In this document: positions 18,647-27,442 of the stretch, in pieces
How positions within the stretch are numbered: the first letter of the stretch is position 1
Layout of the letters: each line of letters begins with the position of its first letter
Virus record (IMG/VR): IMGVR_UViG_3300031371_000001
Location: 36,652 to 100,651 of that record
DNA: 64,000 nt
From: a virus
Direction: 5' to 3' (one strand)
Position numbers and translations under genes: made by a program
Notes under the pieces: generated by a model
What the model was told of the DNA's origin: nothing
What the model saw: only the letters and a program-made list of their open reading frames with translations
The model's database searches: none

Positions 18647-19087
18647 CTACGTGGGGAGGAGGCGATCGATCGAAAGCGTATAGGTGTAATTCAGCATTTC
18701 ACCTTCGTTGTTGCGATCGAGGTCGGCCGTCATTCGCTTCGTGATGAAGACTCCGAGCATTGTGAAGGTCCGGGGAACCTGTCCGGTGACGTTCGACTCT
18801 TGAAGAAGGGTTGCAACCTTCTTATAAGTTGGCGTCACGGGATCCTGGCATTCCGCGTACCATGCCTCCATTGCGGCGATCTCGACATGATGGTGTGCGG
18901 GGATCGCAACGTCGGTTTCAACGGATCGGGTTTCCCCTCCGCTTGCCTTCGTTCGATCCGGCAGTTCAACAACGTCGAGTTCCTCCTCCAGCGCGCCGAT
19001 CGTGATCGGTGTCAGCGGCGGAAGGCCGGCGACAAGCAATTGGAACTTGTTGACGGGGATATGGGCTTCCTGGATATCACCTTTCAC
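18647..19087 (-). CDS. Tail tube protein
   Basis: 146 residues, GTG start after GAGGAAGCC. Compact beta-rich protein of the T4 gp19/contractile-tube type: N-terminal KFQLLVAGLPP, a loop with Asp/Glu/Lys/Gly, HHHVEIAAMEAWYAE, and C-terminal GEMLNYTYTLSIDRLLPT. It polymerises as hexamer rings inside the sheath. The gene directly follows the sheath gene, the usual order. Confidence 0.85.
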   Translation of the reverse strand: MKGDIQEAHIPVNKFQLLVAGLPPLTPITIGALEEELDVVELPDRTKASGGETRSVETDVAIPAHHHVEIAAMEAWYAECQDPVTPTYKKVATLLQESNVTGQVPRTFTMLGVFITKRMTADLDRNNEGEMLNYTYTLSIDRLLPT

Positions 19088-19120
19088 GGCTTCCTCCTAT
19101 CGGGTTTCTTGCCCGTCCGA

Positions 19121-21409
19121 CTATGCCAACGACTCGAAGACGCCAGCCTTGCCGATCGTGATAATGAACCTTTCCACGGTGTCGGAAAGACGCAACGTGA
19201 TCTCAGCGTTCAAGTCGCCAGCGGCGCGCGTCAAGTCGGTGTTGATTTCGTTGTCCACCTTGATCGAAGCGGCCTCCTCGAACGTGTCGCCGCGGATCGC
19301 ACGCTTGACCCATTCGGGAATGAAAAACGATTTGAGTGCGGACAACGCCTCTTGTTGCGTCACGGGATCGTTGATCGCGAACACAATCCAATCGAAGTTT
19401 TCGAGGAGGACGTGTTCATAGTGCGACATGAGTTCCCTTTGATGCTTCCACTTCCAGGAAGGATCGGAAGCAACGGTTCGATCGCCCCAAATGACGAAGT
19501 TGCCCTTGACCTTTTTGATCACCCCGATGCCGCGCGGGTTGAGCTTTTCTTCATTCAGGACCGTATCGCCGGTCGGCAGTTCAACGATTCGCGGAAGCGT
19601 CACGTCGATACCGGCGGCCGCCTTGTGGAATCCGTTGTAATTCTTCGCAACCAGCGCCTCCCTCCCGTGGATCGCTCCAGTCGAAGAAATGGTCTTCAAG
19701 GCGGTCAGTTCCTCCACTTGCACCTTGCCGAACGACGGGAACGAAACAACGGCGAAGTCATTTCGTCCAAGCGTGTCGTCAATGTGAGAAATCGCGGAAT
19801 CTTCGTCCGTCGTCCCGGAGGGGATCTCGTATCGCCATTCATAGCCGAAGGCTTCGGCCAACGCGGCGCCCGCCTTCTGAACGGCTGTAGCCGTGACACC
19901 AGGGGAGGCCAGCTTGATCAAGCCCTTGTTCTTCCCCTGGAATTGCTTGATCAACGTCGTCGCCGGATTCATGGCGGACGTGTAATCGGCGTCCGCAAGG
20001 TCCGCGATCCCGTCGTACCCTCCCTCCAGTTCGGAAGGGAAGGACGCCATGAAATCCTTTCCGGCGGCGGTAACTGCCGTCAGGTCAATGGAAGCGTCCA
20101 CCGTGATCGTGTCGTGATCGTTGTCCGTCACTCGATAGGACAACTTCGGCGTGTCCGTGTAGTTCGGGAACAGTTCATGTCCGATCAATGCGTCCGGTTC
20201 GAGGGGCATATAATCGAGCGTGATCACGTCACCGGCGGCGAGGATGGTTCCGCCATTCACGACGGAGATCGGGGGAACATACGGGCAATCAGGTGCCCAC
20301 GCGCCGCCGATCGTGTGCGTCGGGCCGATCGCGCCGAACTTGTCGGATACCCAATCGATCCCGGTTGCCAGCGCGTCCACCGTTCCGACAAGGCGATCGG
20401 GAACCATGTCGTCAGTCGTCGCGCCAAGCGTGACGGTCGGATCGGCGCCCGTGACGGAAGCGACGACGTGTTGGAAAAGCTCCCGCGTCAGGATATTCGC
20501 GGACACGACGTCGACAACCCCAAAGGCGTTGGCGGGTCGAATCTCCGGGGTGTAACCTCCGGTCCAGAGGTTTTCAACCAAGATTTCGTAATTCGCCCCG
20601 TCTTCATTGACGACGGCTTCAACGTTGTTCTTCTTCGTGGGATCTTGGTTACAGTTCGGGAACGGCTTGATAAGCGCGCCGTCAACGTAACATTCGATCC
20701 CGTATTCGTTCGTCGGATCGTCTTCCCCGCCTTCGAGGAACTTGACGGAAAGCGCCTTGCCTTCGTTGTCCAGCTTCAAGAGATATCCGAGATCGCCTCC
20801 ACCTCCAGCCGTCCAGTCGGTTTTCATGGTTGCGTCGGCTTCGACCGTGACAACGCCGGCAGTCGTGTTCCCGATGATCTTGTATGACTTGGTTGGCACT
20901 TCGTCCAGGACGATATACCCGCCGACCCATTCGTCGGTCAGCATGGTAAGGCCGGTCGTGAGAGTCGTTTCCGTGATATCGCCGGCGCCGGAAACTTCGT
21001 TCCAAAGGCGATTTTTCTTCCCACCCCAACGGCCTCCGTTGTGAGCCGTCACCTTCAGGATCTTCGTCAGGGTTGCCCCCTCCTTGCGATTCCAGAAGGT
21101 AAGTTCCGACTTCCTTTCGTTGCCGTCCGTGACACGAATCAACCAGAGTTCCCCGGCGCCTTGTGAGTGTTGCCAGAAATCTTCGCAAGCGTCCGGGCCG
21201 ACAAGCGAGAGATCGTCAAGGCGAGTCCCGCACTTGCGGAACAGATCGCGGGATCCGTTCGTGGGGATCAACTTGTCCATGTCCCCCTTTTCGAGAACGG
21301 CAAAGTAGCAAGTCACGCCAAGCGGCGCTTGCTCGATCGGCTTGGAAGCTTCCTTTTCTACAACCACGACACCTGCCGCAAGCGTGGGTCCAAAGCGCCT
21401 TTGAGCCAT
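19121..21409 (-). CDS. Tail sheath protein
   Basis: 762 residues, start at ATG with GGAGGTTTAGTC in front. N-terminal GVVVVEKEASKPIEQAP and APLGVTCYFAVLEKGD are sheath-like. The C-terminal domain has the conserved pattern around NPRGIGVIKKVKGNFVIWGDRTVA and WKWKHQRELMSHYEHVLLEN, ending in the beta-strand/helix handshake region (ITLRLSDTVERFIITIGKAG). The middle (about 120-450) is a large variable insertion that would face outward. Contraction of this protein drives the tube into the host. Confidence 0.92.
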   Translation of the reverse strand: MAQRRFGPTLAAGVVVVEKEASKPIEQAPLGVTCYFAVLEKGDMDKLIPTNGSRDLFRKCGTRLDDLSLVGPDACEDFWQHSQGAGELWLIRVTDGNERKSELTFWNRKEGATLTKILKVTAHNGGRWGGKKNRLWNEVSGAGDITETTLTTGLTMLTDEWVGGYIVLDEVPTKSYKIIGNTTAGVVTVEADATMKTDWTAGGGGDLGYLLKLDNEGKALSVKFLEGGEDDPTNEYGIECYVDGALIKPFPNCNQDPTKKNNVEAVVNEDGANYEILVENLWTGGYTPEIRPANAFGVVDVVSANILTRELFQHVVASVTGADPTVTLGATTDDMVPDRLVGTVDALATGIDWVSDKFGAIGPTHTIGGAWAPDCPYVPPISVVNGGTILAAGDVITLDYMPLEPDALIGHELFPNYTDTPKLSYRVTDNDHDTITVDASIDLTAVTAAGKDFMASFPSELEGGYDGIADLADADYTSAMNPATTLIKQFQGKNKGLIKLASPGVTATAVQKAGAALAEAFGYEWRYEIPSGTTDEDSAISHIDDTLGRNDFAVVSFPSFGKVQVEELTALKTISSTGAIHGREALVAKNYNGFHKAAAGIDVTLPRIVELPTGDTVLNEEKLNPRGIGVIKKVKGNFVIWGDRTVASDPSWKWKHQRELMSHYEHVLLENFDWIVFAINDPVTQQEALSALKSFFIPEWVKRAIRGDTFEEAASIKVDNEINTDLTRAAGDLNAEITLRLSDTVERFIITIGKAGVFESLA

Positions 21410-21411
21410 GA

Positions 21412-22263
21412 CTAAACCTCCGTTTGCCTTTCAGCAATTAAAGCGCGAAAGTATTGTGTCCAATACTCCCGATCGTGCAAGTTAGTTTTCGAATGGCAAG
21501 AATGGCAAAGCGTGATCAAGTTCTTTGGATCAAGATTCGCCTTGTCGTAATCTATGTGATGGACACTCAAGGACTTGCCTTCTTCGTCCTGTTGCTTACC
21601 GCATTCGACGCAACGATAGCCGTCCCTTTCCCTTATAAGTTCTTTAAACTTATTCGTCCATCCTATCGGATACGGCGCAAACGAAGAACCGCCCTTCCAT
21701 GCCGAAGAATCAGGGCCGGATTGAACCGGCTTCCTTCCAATTGCGTAGGCTTCAAGTACAGCATTTGAAATGCGCTTCTTTGTTTCTTCTGAATGCTTAC
21801 AACCAATGCGCGGATCCGGCTGTTGCATCCTAGAAGCGCGAAGCTTTTTCTTCGTTCCTTCTGAATGCGATTTGCCGAAGAATGGGTTTGCTTCGCCCCG
21901 AACCATTGCGCTAGTTGTCTCGCTCATTTTGCGCTTGGACGCTTCAGAGTGTTTCTTGCCTTGCATTGGATGGACAATCGAACCTTCGGTATAACGCCGC
22001 TTCAAGGTTTCCGAAATCTTCCTCCGTTGTTCTTCAGAAATCGAAATTCCATTGTTGTGCGGCACGTTGCCTTTTTTGAACCTTCCGCTTCCTGGATTCG
22101 CGCGCACACCTTCAGATATCTTCCTCTTGTGTTCTTCGGAGTGCTTCTTCCCAAGTCTTGCGTTGACTTGCCGCGTGCGGTGTTCGGGATCTTGCCAACT
22201 CTTTTTGTGCGAAGCGGACATTTTTGCCCGTGCTTCTTCGCTATGTCGGCTTCCCTTTTTCAC
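21412..22263 (-). CDS. HNH homing-type endonuclease with NUMOD3 repeats
   Basis: 283 residues from the GTG at 22263, which begins just after the upstream stop; a TTG at 22335 would add 24 basic residues and overlap that gene by 68 bases. About six NUMOD3 DNA-binding repeats (such as KKHSEEHKRKISEGVR and KHSEETKKRISNAV) lead to an HNH domain near the C-terminus: YRCVECGK, SVHHIDYD, NLITLCHSCHSKTN, with the two CxxC pairs and the HH pair intact. Free-standing HNH enzymes of this kind nick phage genes and spread by recombination. It interrupts the conserved tail gene order without an intron, and looks intact. Confidence 0.9.
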   Translation of the reverse strand: MKKGSRHSEEARAKMSASHKKSWQDPEHRTRQVNARLGKKHSEEHKRKISEGVRANPGSGRFKKGNVPHNNGISISEEQRRKISETLKRRYTEGSIVHPMQGKKHSEASKRKMSETTSAMVRGEANPFFGKSHSEGTKKKLRASRMQQPDPRIGCKHSEETKKRISNAVLEAYAIGRKPVQSGPDSSAWKGGSSFAPYPIGWTNKFKELIRERDGYRCVECGKQQDEEGKSLSVHHIDYDKANLDPKNLITLCHSCHSKTNLHDREYWTQYFRALIAERQTEV

Positions 22264-22267
22264 GATC

Positions 22268-23506
22268 CTACGCTTCTTTTTGAAGGTCAAGGTTAAACGT
22301 CTTGACCCCGTGCGTTTGCTCCGCGGCGCCTTCAATCATCGCATTCTTCACAGTCACGCGATAGCGGGAAGAAAGACGACCCTTGTTATCGGGTCCACTT
22401 CGCCCGCCGTATGATTCGTCAATGACGACATCAAAGCGTTCATCCAGCGCCAGTGATCTAATTTGGTTCAATGTAGCAAAGAACTGTTCCGCTTGTCCAG
22501 TGACCCGGAGGTGATCCGACGGATCCGACGTCTCGATCGCCATATAGATCAGCACGTCCCCAACGCGCGTGTTCTTCCATTGATAGGCTTCATTAGTATC
22601 GCGCCTCAAAACGTGATTGCGATACTTACCGCGAACCGTCTTAACCGAAGCGTCCTCGATCCAAATCGCCGGGACTTTCGATGTTTCGAGATAATCAACG
22701 TCCGTCGCAAACGCCACTTGCGGCGAGTATTCGAGATCGATCCATAGGACGTGCCCGGTTGAAACAACGGACGTCAATGTCAGGACCGGATCCGCCCAAC
22801 TCGAAAATAGGTTGTTGTTGTGATTCGGGTCAACGTCGTGATCGTAGACCGCAAGGATCGAGACGATCGACAAGTCGAGTTCCGGAGGGTATTCGGTCGA
22901 AAGGTTGAAGGTGTCGGAATCGGCTGTCACTTCTAGGACGTGTTGACGCCAAGCGACGAAGTTTTCTTTCAGTTCTTCCGTGAAGGACGTTATCAAGTCC
23001 TTCAGGAAATCGATCCGCCCGCTGTATGCAAACCGCAGTTCGAGGACTTCCGGCGTGATCGTCTTATCGCTTGTTCGAGGATTGACGATAACCCCGATCG
23101 TGTTCCCGCTCCAAGACGAAAGCCCTTCGTTGATCTCTTGTTCGGTGTTCCAAAGGGTTGTCGAAACGGTCCACGCGGCGCCTGTCCAATAGAATTCGTC
23201 CGTCCCATCCGTCAGCCTGAAATAGTAACTCGTGACAACCGTTCCGGTGTCGTCCTTCTTCTCCGTCGTGATCGCCTCGAATGCCAACCATTGAAGGCAA
23301 GCTTCCGGGGAGGTCGTCCAGGTCGTAACGTAGGCGTCCGAATCATTCTCCGGATAGTAGCCGTCCGAATCCTTCTTCAAGAGGACTCGCAACAATTCAG
23401 GCGAAAGGCGAATCTTCGTCGTGTCGGAGAACGTCAGGAGGGATCGGTTCTTCTCGATCAACTCGAAAAGCTTGATTAGGTTCCTTGCCGCATAGGTAGA
23501 GGTCAC
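22268..23506 (-). CDS. Tail/baseplate-associated structural protein before the sheath
   Basis: 412 residues. The position between the tail-completion gene and the sheath suggests a tail terminator or neck protein, but it is much longer than usual. The middle contains a beta-sandwich-like segment (YYFRLTDGTDEFYWTG, TEQEINEGLSSW, TPEVLELRFAYSGRIDFLKD) of a sort also seen in large phage connector and fibre proteins. The C-terminal third (VFATLNQIR-type and RYRVTVKNAMIEGA) resembles terminator folds. No firm family call. Confidence 0.65.
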   Translation of the reverse strand: MTSTYAARNLIKLFELIEKNRSLLTFSDTTKIRLSPELLRVLLKKDSDGYYPENDSDAYVTTWTTSPEACLQWLAFEAITTEKKDDTGTVVTSYYFRLTDGTDEFYWTGAAWTVSTTLWNTEQEINEGLSSWSGNTIGVIVNPRTSDKTITPEVLELRFAYSGRIDFLKDLITSFTEELKENFVAWRQHVLEVTADSDTFNLSTEYPPELDLSIVSILAVYDHDVDPNHNNNLFSSWADPVLTLTSVVSTGHVLWIDLEYSPQVAFATDVDYLETSKVPAIWIEDASVKTVRGKYRNHVLRRDTNEAYQWKNTRVGDVLIYMAIETSDPSDHLRVTGQAEQFFATLNQIRSLALDERFDVVIDESYGGRSGPDNKGRLSSRYRVTVKNAMIEGAAEQTHGVKTFNLDLQKEA

Positions 23507-24147
23507 GACTTGATCGCCTTCTTCAACGCGCGCTTCACGGCGTTTTGCATTTCCACTTGAAACTTAGCACGGAACGTTTCATCAGCAAAGGAAAGCCTGA
23601 TCCAAGGACGCGACGGGATCACGATATGTGTCGTTGTCCTGCGAAGGGGCTTCCAATGCTGGTATCGCTCGAACAATACCTTCGCACGTCCGGTCAACTC
23701 GCCCGGATCGATATGACCTTCCGAAGCAAGCGACAGATACCAAAACATCCGCCGCATTTTTGCAGTCACTTCGATCCGCATTCCCTCGTGTAGACCTTCA
23801 CCGATGTTCACAAGCGACTTCCCGTCGCGCGCCTTCGCCGTCGCAAGAACTCCGATGAAACATTCCATCCCGTCAGACGACAACCTATGTGTTTGAGCGG
23901 CGAAAAGATCCCCGTAATCCGCAAGAGGTGTCGTTGATCCCTTGATCGCAATCGTCAAGGCGGCGTTCTTCACTCCAACCTTGCCCGTGATATGACTTCG
24001 CATTGTCTTTCGCATCGCAAAGCCGGCGACGTCGAGTGACTTTTTGATCTCAGGTTTCAGGAACTTCATGAAACGAGGGTGGGATAACGCCTTCTCGTAA
24101 ACCTCCCATCCCTTGTCAAACTTGAAATGTACGGGAGTGACGGGCAT
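23503..24147 (-). CDS. Tail completion / HK97 gp10-like neck protein
   Basis: 214 residues. A basic helical N-terminus with a DVAGFAMRKTMRSHI pattern, and near the C-terminus the motif VIPSRPWIRLSFADETF. The IP.RPwi motif is typical of the virion-morphogenesis (gpS/gpG) and HK97 gp10 families that finish the head-tail joint. It overlaps both neighbours by a few bases, consistent with the connector block. Confidence 0.7.
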   Translation of the reverse strand: MPVTPVHFKFDKGWEVYEKALSHPRFMKFLKPEIKKSLDVAGFAMRKTMRSHITGKVGVKNAALTIAIKGSTTPLADYGDLFAAQTHRLSSDGMECFIGVLATAKARDGKSLVNIGEGLHEGMRIEVTAKMRRMFWYLSLASEGHIDPGELTGRAKVLFERYQHWKPLRRTTTHIVIPSRPWIRLSFADETFRAKFQVEMQNAVKRALKKAIKS

Positions 24148-24539
24148 TACTTCACGGGCGATCGATCGTGATAGAAGATCCGGACAAGGGTTTGACCGTC
24201 TTGATCCGTATATCCGGCCTTGTATTCAAGGCGAGTGACATAATAGACGACGGTTCGCTTCCCGACCTTCACGATCTTGTCCCCGATGTTGATCGTGATC
24301 CCCGCCTTGTCTAGATCATGCGTCCTCGCAAGAACGTAGCCCTCCGCAAGTTCCTCCCGTCCGCCGGGATTCATTGCAAGTTGATCATGTCGCTTGTTCG
24401 ACAGTTGCGCGCGGATCGTCACGGTCGATCGAACCGGGGATCCGACAACGGTTCGGGTTCGCGGATCCGTGATCGTCTTCGTGTCGTCCTTCTGTTCAAT
24501 GACGACGTTGACAGGATGGATCAGATTGGGGAGGACCAT
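24147..24539 (-). CDS. Head-closure protein (connector)
   Basis: 130 residues, beta-rich, with VNVVIEQKDDTKTITDPRTR, VTIRAQLSNKRHD and a C-terminal part ending RIFYHDRSPVK. Size and position between adaptor and completion protein match SPP1 gp16-type head-closure proteins. No catalytic motif is present. The one-base start-stop overlaps with both neighbours indicate one tightly coupled operon. Confidence 0.6.
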   Translation of the reverse strand: MVLPNLIHPVNVVIEQKDDTKTITDPRTRTVVGSPVRSTVTIRAQLSNKRHDQLAMNPGGREELAEGYVLARTHDLDKAGITINIGDKIVKVGKRTVVYYVTRLEYKAGYTDQDGQTLVRIFYHDRSPVK

Positions 24540-25282
24540 TACGGCGACTCCATGAAATCGCCGGGTTCGGAGTAGACGACGGCGACGATTCGCGGCGCCA
24601 TGAACATTTTCAATATCCCATTGATGACAGGATCTTGCACAACGTCAATCCAATCCGTCTTTTTCGCACCCGACGAACCCCACAAGGAAGCGTATTCGAT
24701 CGAATGTCCATCCGTGACTTCTCGACGCTTCAAGGCGGCAAGAGGATCGACGCCCGGGCCGGAACCTGGATCGCCAAGCTTTCCAAGATGATTGATCACG
24801 AGCTTTTTCAAAGCATAGATGATCCGCGCCGGCGTTGCGCCGTTTTCGAGATAGCCGAAGTGGCCCTTCACTTTCTGATTAAGGTGGCCCTTCTCGAAAA
24901 CGCGATTCAGGAAGGCTTGATCGTAGATCGTCCCGTCAACGTCGCGGCTTCGCTTGATCGATATCCGGGGATTCTTCCTGTCGTCCTTCAGCGCGTCCGA
25001 AGGCGTCCTGTTGTAAACAGCGATCGCATCCAGGTCAACGGCGTTCGTGAAGTCGCCGTTGATATAGAGTTCGTCCAAGCTGATCACGGGGACTTGGAAC
25101 CAAAGCGATTCCATCCCTGTTCCGTCAATGTAGAATTCGACAAGCCGATCTTCGAACCATTGCTTCGTCGCAGCTTCGATGAACTCTTGCCAAAGATCGA
25201 TCTGGATCTGAACGTCGGGAGCCGGGTAATCCGCCGGATCGATCCCTTCGTCGTAAATGTCGGTGGGGGTTATGTAACTCAT
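24539..25282 (-). CDS. Head-tail adaptor protein
   Basis: 247 residues. It begins MSYITPTDIYDEGID and then has a helical segment IQIDLWQEFIEAATKQWFEDR, the pattern of gp6/gp15-type adaptors that dock on the portal. A beta-hairpin part (FYIDGTGMESLWFQVPVISLDELYI) follows, then a long helical C-terminus. Its location after capsid genes and before head closure is canonical. Confidence 0.7.
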   Translation of the reverse strand: MSYITPTDIYDEGIDPADYPAPDVQIQIDLWQEFIEAATKQWFEDRLVEFYIDGTGMESLWFQVPVISLDELYINGDFTNAVDLDAIAVYNRTPSDALKDDRKNPRISIKRSRDVDGTIYDQAFLNRVFEKGHLNQKVKGHFGYLENGATPARIIYALKKLVINHLGKLGDPGSGPGVDPLAALKRREVTDGHSIEYASLWGSSGAKKTDWIDVVQDPVINGILKMFMAPRIVAVVYSEPGDFMESP

Positions 25283-25599
25283 GGCCCGACGCGCCTCCCT
25301 AGTCTTTCAATACCCGAAACCGCGATCCCCGACAAGTATAGCGTGATCGTGTAGACGACGGAACCGGCGAAGTATCGAACCCGGACGCCCTTGAATTCGT
25401 CGCCCTTCTTCATGGGTTCTACCTTGACGTTGCAATGTCGGAACTTCCGGGGCGGCAGGAAGCGCGAAGCCGTCGCGCCGTTTTGCAAGGTGAAGCCGCG
25501 CGCTTCACTCGACTCGATAATGGAAGCCCATTCTTCCCATTGCTCGAACGGGAAGGTTAGTGTCTGGCCGCTTGAAAGGTTTACGAGGAGGGACGGCAC
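25279..25599 (-). CDS. Small connector-region protein of unknown function
   Basis: 106 residues with a GTG start and a weak ribosome binding site; ATGA overlap with the adaptor gene. Beta-rich, with a positively charged centre (FLPPRKFRHCNVKVEPMKKG). The position suggests a head decoration or connector component. An internal ATG (MKKGDEF) is a possible alternative start. Confidence 0.55.
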   Translation of the reverse strand: MPSLLVNLSSGQTLTFPFEQWEEWASIIESSEARGFTLQNGATASRFLPPRKFRHCNVKVEPMKKGDEFKGVRVRYFAGSVVYTITLYLSGIAVSGIERLGRRVGP

Positions 25600-25614
25600 G
25601 GCGGCGCCGCGCGA

Positions 25615-26103
25615 CTAGCCGGCGGTGATCTTCGCAAGCTGAATCAGATCATCCTTGCGGGCGTTCGACGGATAGTCAACGCCGGCGCCGTCAAGGTAGG
25701 ACTTCAGTTCCGAAACCGTCATTCCGTCGAAGTCTTCTGGTTCGTCGTCGCCGTCGTCTTCGTCGTCAAACGGGTCCGCTTCGTCGCCGTCGTCGTCGGG
25801 ATCTTCGGGTTCACCGTCAGAATCGCCGGAATCGGCCCCTGAAGCTCCGGAGTCGTCGCCCCCGTCCTCCGGGTCGTCTCCGTCTTCGGGGACGATAGGA
25901 GGCGGTTCAGGCGCCTTCCTCGGCTTTTCCGTGACAGGGGAAAGCCTGAACTTCTGGCCGCCTTCCATTTGACGCAATGCGTCGGCTTCGGCGTCCGTCA
26001 GTTCGAGGTTCGCTGGACGATTCTGGTAGAAAGTCCGTCCCGTCGAATCCGTGTAAGAAAACCCTTGCACGAGAACGACGTTGTAAAGCTTGCGTTCGGG
26101 CAT
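25615..26103 (-). CDS. Acidic-linker protein with C-terminal HeH/SAP-like domain
   Basis: 162 residues. The N-terminal 60 are a small beta-domain (YNVVLVQGFSYTDSTGRTF). Residues about 65-125 are almost only Asp, Glu, Gly, Pro and Ser. The last 35 form a helix-extension-helix-like motif (MTVSELKSYLDGAGVDYPSN, then ARKDDLIQLAK). HeH domains occur in phage capsid-adjacent proteins and can bind DNA or the head interior. It directly follows the capsid gene, so it may be a head accessory or stabilising protein. Confidence 0.7.
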   Translation of the reverse strand: MPERKLYNVVLVQGFSYTDSTGRTFYQNRPANLELTDAEADALRQMEGGQKFRLSPVTEKPRKAPEPPPIVPEDGDDPEDGGDDSGASGADSGDSDGEPEDPDDDGDEADPFDDEDDGDDEPEDFDGMTVSELKSYLDGAGVDYPSNARKDDLIQLAKITAG

Positions 26104-26120
26104 TGTTTCCTCCGATTCCC

Positions 26121-26155
26121 GGAAGCGAAAGCGCGGGGCGCCTCGACGCCCGCGC
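26121..26155 (-). terminator. Possible partial terminator after the capsid gene
   Basis: GC-rich hairpin (26131-26140 with 26147-26155) in the gap after the capsid stop codon, followed on the minus strand by TTTCGCTTCC. The U-tract is poor, so it may attenuate rather than stop transcription, allowing more capsid than connector mRNA. Confidence 0.4.
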
Positions 26156-26175
26156 GCTATCGTCCGAAGGAATGG

Positions 26176-27375
26176 TTAGATCGTGTCCCCGACGTTGTAG
26201 CCCTTGACCAGCGCGGACAGTTCCTCCACCTGGACCGCGACCTTCGCCGTGATCGCGTATTGGTTCACCCGCTTGAAGATATCCCGGTCCTTCTCGATCC
26301 GGATGTCGCGGCCGATCCCAATGATGAAGTTGTCCATGTGGGTCAAGATAACCTGCGGCATCGCCTGATACGTCACCTTGACGGCGGCGCCGAACAGCGA
26401 AGCGGCAGGGGTGATCGTCCCGTTCGTGGCATCGAACGTGTAGTCCGTCCCGGCGCCCGTGTACGGAGTCACCGGAACCTCCGCAAGGGTCTGATCCGTC
26501 ACGATGTCGCTTCCCACCACAAGAGGCTTGTAACGAAGCGTGTAAGGGGTCGCACCACCGGGGAGGGTGATATGCTCGACCACCGTGGGGTTGAACGGCA
26601 TGAGTGCAACCGGGACGATCGGGATCCCGAAGGCTCCCGGCGGCTTGTCCATTCCGAGCGCCGCATCGCCAAGACCCGTCGCACGGGTCGAAAGCTTTTC
26701 GGCGTACAGTTGTGCGAGGTCCGCCGGGACGAAGTAGCGGAGATTCGCGAGGTTCTTTCGGAACTTCGTAGGCATCGCCCGCTTCAGCTTCGCGAAGACT
26801 CCCGCGCCGATCGAAGCGTCGGAAATGTCGACGGTGTTCCCGCCGTCCGCCAGCCGTGCCCACCCGTTGAACATCGCAAGGTAGCTGTCCTTGATCACCT
26901 GCGAAGTCGATCCAGGAGGATAGATGTTATCCTCCAGGTCCGCGATTCCAAGCACGTCAGCATTCAGGTACAACTCCTCCAAGTTGTTCCCAAGTTGACG
27001 GGCCATCATGCGGATAATGTGGTCTTCCGCACCATCGCCTTCGATGTTCACTTCCTTGAAGTTGTCGGAAATCTCGAACGGCACGATGATTTCCTTGGGG
27101 GTGAGCGTGATCTTGCTTGTCGTCACGCCGCGACGGTGCGATGGAGCAACCGCCTCCGCGGCCGGCATTGCCACGCGGCCGCCGACACCGATCTTGTCGA
27201 TGTCGAGGTCTTCGTTGCGGAAGCGAACAACGCGGGCGTTGTTCTTCAGAAAAGTTTCATCGATCACGTAATCGATGAACTTGTCGGATTGCTTCGCGTT
27301 CAGCTTGCCGGCAGTTGCGATCGTGTCAGTCGTGATCGCCGCCTTCTCACGATCAAGGATTTCTTCGGGCTTCAT
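26176..27375 (-). CDS. Major capsid protein
   Basis: 399 residues, start at ATG behind GGAGGAGGCTCGAA. HK97-like features: an N-terminal helical arm, VIDETFLKNNARVVRF, the P-loop-like ISDNFKEVNIEG..EDHIIRMMARQLGNNLEEL spine helix, and a late ILTHMDNFIIGIGRDIRIEKDRDIFKR followed by TAKVAVQVEE typical of the A-domain. Residues about 265-330 look like a small inserted beta-domain. It has its own promoter and is flanked by scaffold and HeH genes. It should be the most abundant virion protein. Confidence 0.9.
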   Translation of the reverse strand: MKPEEILDREKAAITTDTIATAGKLNAKQSDKFIDYVIDETFLKNNARVVRFRNEDLDIDKIGVGGRVAMPAAEAVAPSHRRGVTTSKITLTPKEIIVPFEISDNFKEVNIEGDGAEDHIIRMMARQLGNNLEELYLNADVLGIADLEDNIYPPGSTSQVIKDSYLAMFNGWARLADGGNTVDISDASIGAGVFAKLKRAMPTKFRKNLANLRYFVPADLAQLYAEKLSTRATGLGDAALGMDKPPGAFGIPIVPVALMPFNPTVVEHITLPGGATPYTLRYKPLVVGSDIVTDQTLAEVPVTPYTGAGTDYTFDATNGTITPAASLFGAAVKVTYQAMPQVILTHMDNFIIGIGRDIRIEKDRDIFKRVNQYAITAKVAVQVEELSALVKGYNVGDTI

Positions 27376-27394
27376 TTCGAGCCTCCTCCGTTTT

Positions 27395-27424
27395 GTTATA
27401 GCCTCGACAAAAGCAAGGCGTCAA
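27395..27424 (-). promoter_or_regulatory. Sigma70-type promoter of the capsid gene
   Basis: TTGACG (27424-27419), 18-base spacer, TATAAC (27400-27395), then a short leader with GGAGGAGG before the capsid ATG. The -10 context GGCTATAAC matches that of the promoter at 42360-42388. It lies in the only sizeable gap in this part of the late block. Confidence 0.7.
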
Positions 27425-27442
27425 GTGCCTGTCCTTGTCCCC

